A stretch of 64,000 nt of DNA, taken from contig NC_088916.1 in NCBI RefSeq assembly GCF_963576675.1, forward strand, positions 50,407,001 through 50,471,000, in the 5' to 3' direction. A model generated the notes under the pieces. It worked only from the letters and a program-made list of their open reading frames with translations. It was not told where the DNA came from and searched no databases. Origin of the DNA: Euphorbia lathyris (lineage: Eukaryota > Streptophyta > Magnoliopsida > Malpighiales > Euphorbiaceae). The translations under genes and the position numbers were made by a program. Position 1 is the stretch's first letter. Each line of letters opens with the position of its first letter. Positions 58,001 to 64,000 of the stretch are shown here, piece after piece.

Positions 58001-59212
58001 AGGAAGGAAGCCAAATATTACGTCTGGGACGAACCCTATTTGTGGAAACACTGTTCTGATCAGATGATTCGGCGATGCATTCCAGAGACCGAAGTCGAGT
58101 CCATACTCTAGTTCAGCCATTCAAGCTCATGCGGTGGCCATTTTGGACCGAAGCGAACAACACGAAAAGTACTCGACTGTGGTTTGTTTTGGCCTAACAT
58201 TTTTCGTGATTCATACTTATTTTGCAAATCTTGTGCCAATTGTCAGAGAACTGGAAATTTAAGCCAGCGAAGTCAAATGCCACTTACGTCAATTTTAACT
58301 TGCGAAATCTTTGACGTATGAGGCATTGATTTTATGGGCCCATTTCCAAATTATTTTGGCTATCTTTACATCTTATTGGCAGTTGATTATGTTTCGAAAT
58401 GGGTGGAAGCCATTGCCACCAAGACTGATGATGCTCAAACAGTTGTTAAGTTTTTGCAGGGAAACATATTTAGCAGGTTTGGCATGCCCAGGGTGTTAAT
58501 CAGTGACAGAGGGACTCATTTCTGCAATCGGATAATGGTATCCCTACTTAAAAAGTATGGAGTCAATCATCGTATGTCCACAGCTTATCACCCACAGACC
58601 AATGGTCAAGCTGAAGTTTCGAACCGTGAAATTAAGTCCATCCTAGAGAAAACGGTGAATTTCACAAGAAAAGATTGGAGCGTCAGACTCGAGGACGCCC
58701 TGTGGGCATACAGGACAGCGTACAAAACCCCAATTGGGATGTCTCCCGACCGAATGGTTTATGGGAAACCATGTCATATCCCTGTGGAATTGGAGCATAG
58801 GGAATTTTGGGCAGTTAAAAAATGCAACATGGCCTATGATGAAGCAGGTGAAGAGAGGAAATTACAGCTACAGGAGTTGGAGGAGCTTAGAACCGAAGCC
58901 TATGAGAGTTCAAGAATCTATAAACAGAAGTCCAAAAACTACCACGACAGCCTACTCACACGAAAGCAGTTCCAAGTCGGGCAAAAAGTCTTTTTGTACC
59001 ATTCTCAACTCAAGATATTTGCGGGAAAATTACGCACTAAATGGATTGGTCCTTTCGTGGTAAAACGTGTGTTCTTACATAGTGCGGTGGAAATCGAAAG
59101 CTTGAAAAATGATAAATGTTTCAAAGTAAATGGGCATCGCCTTAAGCCGTTCTACGAGGGATTCCAAGCTCAGGGGACTGAAGAAGTTTGCCTTGAATTG
59201 CCCAAAGACTGA
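55022..59212 (+). pseudogene. Athila-3 pol (protease, RT, RNase H, integrase), three stops
   Basis: One continuous frame. The gag C-terminus (LVLPKTKPPC) lies at residues 77-87. Protease CDLGASINVMP has its catalytic Asp at residue 230. RT (WRVCIDYRKLN, PFGLCNTPATFQRCM) has catalytic VFMDD with Asp 679 and 680. TGA at 57122 comes next, then RNase H ([29 protein letters not shown]), TAG at 58109, the integrase zinc region, TGA at 58319 (a Trp position), and the core ([26 protein letters not shown]). 58334-59212 is open to the end. The three stops are the only breaks seen in 1396 codons. The palindrome at 55253-55272 is part of the coding sequence. Confidence 0.92.
55253..55272 (+). promoter_or_regulatory. 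Athila-3 palindrome inside gag-pol
   Basis: TTAGTCTTGCCCAAGACTAA, perfect 9-bp arms around CC. Identical to the 3' LTR copy at 63455-63474. It encodes LVLPKTK. Confidence 0.75.
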
Positions 59213-59635
59213 ATACTAAAGTTCAGTTACGTCTAGCTCCAGACATAAAATAGCAGCGCTACAGGGAGGCAGCCCTAAGGCTAGTCTTGCCCAAGACTAG
59301 TCACTCTTTTCATATGTGTTTTTCTTACTGTTCTTATTCTTCAACTAATTTAACTAACTTCATCCCTCTCCTTGGATGATTTCTGGGTTTCATTTTGTTA
59401 ATTGCAGGTACAGGTATTGGTTTTTATGGAGTTGGGCTAAGGAAACTAAAGAACATAAGGATAATGGGCCTAAGAAGGGTTAATTTTTAAGTAAAGGGTA
59501 AAAGGTTTTTCCCTTTACTTCACTCAACCTAAACCTACCCTTTTTAATTTCAAAACCCTTTCCCCCTAAAACCCCTCCCACTTCACCGAAACGCTCAAAC
59601 ACTCAACCCTTTCGTCTCCCTCCCCAAACTCTTCC
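59213..59635 (+). other. Athila-3 pol-env spacer with palindrome and splice-acceptor-like site
   Basis: Palindrome CTAGTCTTGCCCAAGACTAG at 59281-59300. TTTCATTTTGTTAATTGCAG ends at 59407 and resembles a plant 3' splice site, suiting a spliced env messenger. A pyrimidine-rich leader (59505-59630) precedes the env ATG. Confidence 0.55.
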
Positions 59636-61594
59636 ATGGACGGGTATTTCAGTGACGTCCCCAGGCGGAGCCGCTACCATCAACCTCCATCTCCTCCCCG
59701 CCAGTACCGCACAGACGCCGAATCACCTTCACCGTCGGCGAACCTTCGCCGATACTCAAGGAAGGAGAAAGGTAAGGCCCCGATGGTAGCCCAAACTCCC
59801 CCACCAAAGGAACCCTTCGCCAACCAGTCGCCGCCTCCAACAGTTTCGGTGCCACCCTCCCCATACCGGTTCCACTCTCCTTCCGCCTCCGAGATTGTCG
59901 CAATGTTAGTGCGGATTCAAGAAATCGGTTCCGCCGACGACACACCAGAGGCGGACCACCAATCACCACCTCCTATAAGTTCGCCACCCTCTCCACCACT
60001 AGCAACTCATCAATCGCCGCCCCCTACTGGCTCAAGCTCACCCCTACCTACGGCGAGCATCCACTCGCCAATCCCAACAAGTTCACCGCCCCCCTCACCT
60101 ACGGCGGAACCCCATTCACCGCCATCCTCACCTACGGTGGAACCCCATTCACCACTCCCTACAGGGTCAGCACTCTCACCTCAGGTATCTGACCACCGCC
60201 CTCCACCACCAAAAATTCAGAGGAAGAGAAAACCCCCGCCGTCCAGGAAATCGGCCCCGTCTCAGAAGTCCCAGCGACTTGCCCCTCCTCCAAAGAGGAC
60301 CATCTCCATTGAACTCTCCGAGTCAAGCTCCACCGACTCTATGGAAACCGATTCTAGCTCACACAACAACTCATTCGAGCAAGCGGAATCGGAGGACTCA
60401 GACACTCACAGTGATCAACCCGAGCAGGCCGCAGCTCCAACTTGCTCCACACGACCAAGGAAAACGACCCGGGCTCGCCTAGAGAAAGGACCACAACGAT
60501 CCAAACCCATAGTCGTCGACACCGAGATGACCTTCGACTTGCCGGCTCATCAACAGAGGTACAATTCTTTGAAACTTAAAACTTTTGTTGCGGGTCATTG
60601 GTTGCATGAGCCCACTTTAGTTGCTCTAAATATCAGGTCTGATGTGCATGATTTGATGGATAACATTGGCTGGAAGCCATTTTTGCTGTTAAATTATCCT
60701 GTTTATAACTGTTTGATGCATGAGTTCTTTAGCACATTCACTGTGGATAAGAAGAAAATGAAGAAATCACAAGCCTCATGCATTCAATTTCAATTGTGTG
60801 ATAAAATGCATAACCTGTCTGTAGCTGAGTTTAATGTAGCTTTGGGCCTGTTTGATAAAGAATTTTGCTCCACTGATGCATATTCTAACATGCTTTGTGA
60901 TTATCCTGCTGAGTTTAATGTCGTGAGCGTCTACTCTGAGTTAACTGGTTTAGCTAACACTATTTTTAGCCCCTCAAAGTCTAAAGCCAATTTAATTTTG
61001 AGTGAACCTTTACATTTCATGCATCGATTTTTGGCTATTAACTACTCAACTAGGAATGAGGACCCAACTGTCGTGTCAAAGCAGGAATTATTTTTCCTAT
61101 GGTGCATGGTAACTGAAAGAAAAGTCAATTTAGGCTATTGGCTAGCCTTAAAATTTTCTGAAATGATGAAAAAGGTAGCTAAAATTCACTTAGGGCATAT
61201 CATCACTTGCTTAGCTGTTAACCTATGTGAACTTGATGTGGATGAATGCCCTTTGCATGTTGCTTGTCGTATGCTACATTTTGATTTGAAATTGTTAAAA
61301 GCCATGAAGCTAATCCGGATCGAGGAAGGAGGTTCTGTTTCTTTTATCCCTGCAGGAGACTTACCCCCCCACGAAGGACAGATTCCCAGAAAATTTGCGT
61401 CTTCAGCCGCACCTCCTCTAGAACAGGGACAGACTTCAGCTCCCAACCAGCAACCTGATGACCCAGCCGAGCAACTAGCCTCCTTGGCCGCCATTGTTGG
61501 CACTATGGCAGAGACCATTCAAAAAATTTACCAGAACCAGGCGGCCTACTTCAAGGAAGTTGGATTCACTCCTCCGCATCCCTTCGTTCCTTGA
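59636..61594 (+). CDS. Athila-3 env-like ORF, 652 aa, intact
   Basis: Starts CCATGG (MDGYFSDVPRRSRYHQPPSP). Residues 1-200 are rich in Pro and Ser with repeated SPP and PHSPP blocks; about 190-215 is basic (KIQRKRKPPPSRKSAPSQKS), then a serine- and acid-rich stretch. About 285-570 is a folded-looking domain (HQQRYNSLKLKTFVAGHWLH, NIGWKPFLLLNYPVYNCLMH, FFLWCMVTERKVNLGYWLAL) that I take as the Athila ORF1/env-like family. The C-terminus is glutamine-rich and possibly helical. No signal peptide or clear membrane span is seen. Its role is unknown; nuclear or RNA/DNA-binding roles are as plausible as envelope. No stop or shift in 652 codons, unlike gag and pol. Confidence 0.85.
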   Translation: MDGYFSDVPRRSRYHQPPSPPRQYRTDAESPSPSANLRRYSRKEKGKAPMVAQTPPPKEPFANQSPPPTVSVPPSPYRFHSPSASEIVAMLVRIQEIGSADDTPEADHQSPPPISSPPSPPLATHQSPPPTGSSSPLPTASIHSPIPTSSPPPSPTAEPHSPPSSPTVEPHSPLPTGSALSPQVSDHRPPPPKIQRKRKPPPSRKSAPSQKSQRLAPPPKRTISIELSESSSTDSMETDSSSHNNSFEQAESEDSDTHSDQPEQAAAPTCSTRPRKTTRARLEKGPQRSKPIVVDTEMTFDLPAHQQRYNSLKLKTFVAGHWLHEPTLVALNIRSDVHDLMDNIGWKPFLLLNYPVYNCLMHEFFSTFTVDKKKMKKSQASCIQFQLCDKMHNLSVAEFNVALGLFDKEFCSTDAYSNMLCDYPAEFNVVSVYSELTGLANTIFSPSKSKANLILSEPLHFMHRFLAINYSTRNEDPTVVSKQELFFLWCMVTERKVNLGYWLALKFSEMMKKVAKIHLGHIITCLAVNLCELDVDECPLHVACRMLHFDLKLLKAMKLIRIEEGGSVSFIPAGDLPPHEGQIPRKFASSAAPPLEQGQTSAPNQQPDDPAEQLASLAAIVGTMAETIQKIYQNQAAYFKEVGFTPPHPFVP

Positions 61595-63262
61595 TTCAGT
61601 TGTTTCACTCCTCCACGGGGCAGTTATTCTTATACTTTCTCCTCTCCATTTTCATTGATGCCTTTAGTTCTTTACAATTCCATTTTATACATCGAGACGA
61701 TGCATGATAATAGTGGGGGAGGGACAATTGAGTCTTACATGAAGGGTTTGCTAATTGTTAGGATTTTGCTCTTTGTTTTTGTCTTTTGCTGAGTCTTGTG
61801 AATCTTTTGTGCTCAACTTGTGCAGATTTTTGTTTTTTGACTAAGTGTGAGGTGCCCACCAAATTTTGTTTATAATTACAATTTTGACTAAGTGTGAGGT
61901 GGGCACTCAAATGCATGTTTCCAAGCGTCATTGTCGTCTTTAATCCACACTTGGAATTGTTGACAAACGAAGCTAGTCTAATACTTAGACCCGCTCGTTT
62001 TATGAAAATTCACCACCTTTGATTCGAAAAGATCCGGGATGAGTAGATAACCCATCATGCTTTGTTTAATTGTTTAATAGATTATGAAGTCTTTCAACCC
62101 GGACTTGAAAAACGTTTTGAAGCCTGTACCACCATTTTTACCCCAATTTATGGAAATTTTTTGAGCTGAATTGCAAGAACAAAAACATTACAATTTGTTC
62201 TATTTTTCTGAGTGTTTTCCAATTCTAGTTTCGAATTCTAGAACTTGCCATGTTATGCATTTCGAGACCACATTGATGGATCCAAGTACTAACCATGATA
62301 AGGGCAGTAGGTTTTCTTGTTTTCAGCCACCATAAACTTTGAACCCTTAGTCTTGCTCAAGACTAACAAAATAACAGTACCAGCCCCTAGTTAGCCACAT
62401 TTGAGCCTTTTCCCCGTTCTTGACACATCCATGTTCAAGTCCCTTGGCCAGGGGCATGCTAGCCACCAGAGTCTGTACATTCTCTTCATTTGTCCTAATG
62501 TTTAGTTGTTGTTTCAAGCAATTTCTTATTTAAATTAGCCACGGTTACATGTGGTTGTGCTTCAAAGTGTCTAAATGGTTATCAGCTTGAAAAGTATCAG
62601 CTTTCCTATTCTAGTTTGTAGTACCTTTCCAAAAAAAAAAAATCTTTTGTTTTCGTTAAACTTATTCATTTCAGTATGTCTACAGTTGTTAAGTTGTCTT
62701 GAACATTCATCCTGAAGTTTAAGGATTGTGAGTCGTTTGTAAATAGTTGTGTCTTGATTTCCATTTTGGCCGTTTTCAGAATAAAATCTACATTTTATTA
62801 CTCTCGGTTTCCCTTCCTTCATTTTCTATCCAAACCTTAACCCTAGCCTACATTACACCCTGTTTTAAGCCCCTTTGATTTAGTACCTTGGGTTCATACT
62901 AAGTGGTGGAGATTTGATATATTGGCAAGCTTATGGTAATTCTATTCTAGGGTTGTGATTTGAGCGATTCCCGAAAATAAATCATTGCCCAAACAGTTGA
63001 GCGACATGAGAGAAATCCGGCGAGGGTGGTACGTTTTTCAAGCTGTGTTTCGATAAGGGTTGACTACTTTATTCCTTGTCATACATGAAGCAAGCATGCT
63101 TAGGATAACAAAAGTCCCTTTCTACTTGATTTGATGGTTTTTGATCTTCATAACGCTAGGGGGGATTGGAAGGATTAGTGAGTGCGTTTCAATAGAAAAG
63201 GGGAATATTGACTTACACATAGACATGCTTAGGGACAAGCATTTGGCAAGTGTGAGGTAATT
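61595..63262 (+). other. Athila-3 3' non-coding region
   Basis: Non-coding. Repeated polypurine-like TTGACTAAGTGTGAGGTG (61839-61856 and 61885-61902), palindrome TTAGTCTTGCTCAAGACTAA (62347-62366), and the final tract GCAAGTGTGAGGTAATT just before the LTR. Confidence 0.75.
62347..62366 (+). promoter_or_regulatory. Athila-3 palindrome in 3' region
   Basis: TTAGTCTTGCTCAAGACTAA; both 9-base arms are intact and only the two-base centre differs from the other copies. Confidence 0.75.
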
Positions 63263-63817
63263 TGATAAGTGTCCAAAATGGCAAGTTTATTAGGTTCTTT
63301 TTATCAATATTCTCTCTTTATTTGTGTCATTTTGGGACCTTTTTACTTGTTTTGTTGCATAAGTGCTTTCAGGGATCAAATTGGAGAAAAGAAGGCTTGG
63401 AAGGCTGTTTTGGACCTTTTTCACTCGAAGTTCAGATTTGCGGACGCAACTGGTTTAGTCTTGCCCAAGACTAAGAGGGTCGACTTATTCAAATCGCTAA
63501 GTCAGCAGAATCAGAAACTAACTTATCTCTGCAGTTTCAGCAACATATTTTGAACGAAGGAAATCCCTGAAATCAAGGAAGGAATTCAGAAGATTGGGGA
63601 TTTTTGAATTAACATTATAAAAGAAATCCACCATTGTTTTTGGGAGATACTTTTTGATTTGACAATTTATTTTCCTTGTTGGGGTTTTTAGAAGTTTTTA
63701 GCACAATTTCTCATTTCTCTTTACGTTCATCATTTTTACCTTTGTAAGCTATCATAGTCGATTCATGACTATGCGTAGCTAATTTCCTCATTCGATTAAG
63801 GGATTAATCAAAGGCTA
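63263..63817 (+). repeat. Athila-3 3' LTR, cut off by a later insertion
   Basis: TGATAAGTGTCC... matches the 5' LTR for 555 bp with few changes, with the palindrome at 63455-63474. It diverges abruptly after ATCAAAGGCTA. Confidence 0.93.
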
Positions 63818-64000
63818 TTGGTCCCTTGTAAGGTTGCAAAGATAGTTCCAAGGGGGGGTTAGGAACTATTTTACCCTTTTTAAATAATTAGGGCAAACTT
63901 CTTTTTCTTAAGAAGAAAATATATGACAGCGGCGCTGAGCAATCAGCAAGACACTGGCTTAGTCAACTGGTGACTAGGTCAGTTTCGTTGCTTAAGTCAG
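63818..64000 (-). repeat. LTR end of another Sirevirus-like copia (Copia-D)
   Basis: TTGGTCCCTTGTAAGGTTGC, then AGTTCCAAGGGGGGGTTAGG match the reversed LTR end of Copia-B/C (TTGGTCCC, AGTTCCAAGG(G)nTTAGGAACTA) but are diverged elsewhere. CTGAG motifs follow. It continues past the window. The usual TG terminus reads TA here. Confidence 0.75.

Larger units (their letters stand above)
52486..63817 (+). mobile_element. Athila-3, gypsy element with intact env-like ORF
   Basis: Order: 5' LTR, tRNA-Asp-type primer site, gag, protease-RT-RNase H-integrase in gypsy order, a 423-bp spacer, the env-like ORF, a 1.67-kb 3' non-coding region and a 3' LTR cut off after 555 bp. It inserted in the LARD-2-like LTR (5' flank GTGAT). 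The two LTRs are nearly identical over their shared part, so it is young. gag is frameshifted and pol has three stops, but env-like is open. Confidence 0.93.

Noticed and set aside
59649..59969. Minus-strand frame opposite the env-like proline-rich region
   Set aside because: An antisense shadow of proline codons; no promoter or domain.

Overview
The window is nuclear DNA of a flowering plant, most likely a eudicot. The evidence is a spliced 40S ribosomal protein gene with typical plant promoter boxes, plant-type Ty1/copia and Ty3/gypsy (Athila-like) retrotransposons with env-like third genes, Helitron-type ends and Mutator-type MITEs, all in AT-rich DNA. I cannot name the species. Only one host gene is clearly supported: eS25 on the minus strand at 148-2230.

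Layout. (1) 1-2410: eS25 and its promoter, with small insertions in its long second intron. (2) 2411-4500: AT-rich intergenic DNA with hairpins, a foldback MITE and microsatellites. (3) 4501-9595: a complete but mutated short-LTR copia element (Copia-A) with a 5-bp target duplication. (4) 9601-15440: a LINE scrap, a Mutator-type MITE with a 9-bp target duplication, a Helitron-like array split by a terminal-inverted-repeat element, and a three-copy tandem repeat. (5) 15440-64000: one continuous stack of nested LTR retrotransposons.

The stack, outside to inside. An old decayed LTR element (to 17021) holds Copia-B (+ strand, Sirevirus-like, 17022-26679 and 49605-51735). The 5' LTR of Copia-B holds a non-autonomous gypsy element with 1.6-kb LTRs (LARD-1, 18206-23473). 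Its pol gene holds Copia-C (- strand, 26680-49604). Copia-C in turn holds a solo LTR of the LARD-1 family (30849-32478) and a tandem LTR-body-LTR-body-LTR array of a second non-autonomous gypsy family (LARD-2, 33229-43615). The env-like gene of Copia-B is cut by a LARD-2-like LTR (51736-52485). That LTR holds a nearly complete Athila-type element (Athila-3, 52486-63817), whose 3' LTR is cut by the end of a further copia element at the window edge.

How the parts work together. The elements encode or once encoded Gag (particle), protease, integrase, reverse transcriptase and RNase H, and in Copia-B/C and Athila-3 an extra env-like protein downstream of pol. The Athila-3 env-like frame (652 codons) is fully open although its gag and pol are broken. 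LARD-1 and LARD-2 lack pol and would depend on enzymes supplied by relatives such as Athila-3; all three have the same type of primer binding site.

Most notable signals. All three gypsy families carry short perfect palindromes upstream of the LTR TATA box (about 115-150 bp in most copies, closer in LARD-2 LTR A). Copy number varies between LTRs, and in Athila-3 the palindrome recurs inside the element body. The Copia-B/C pol-env spacer contains a conserved TATA box just before the env-like start, suggesting a private promoter. Two deletion junctions carry patches copied from nearby sequence. The LARD-2 array sits at one insertion site with a target duplication at its outer ends.
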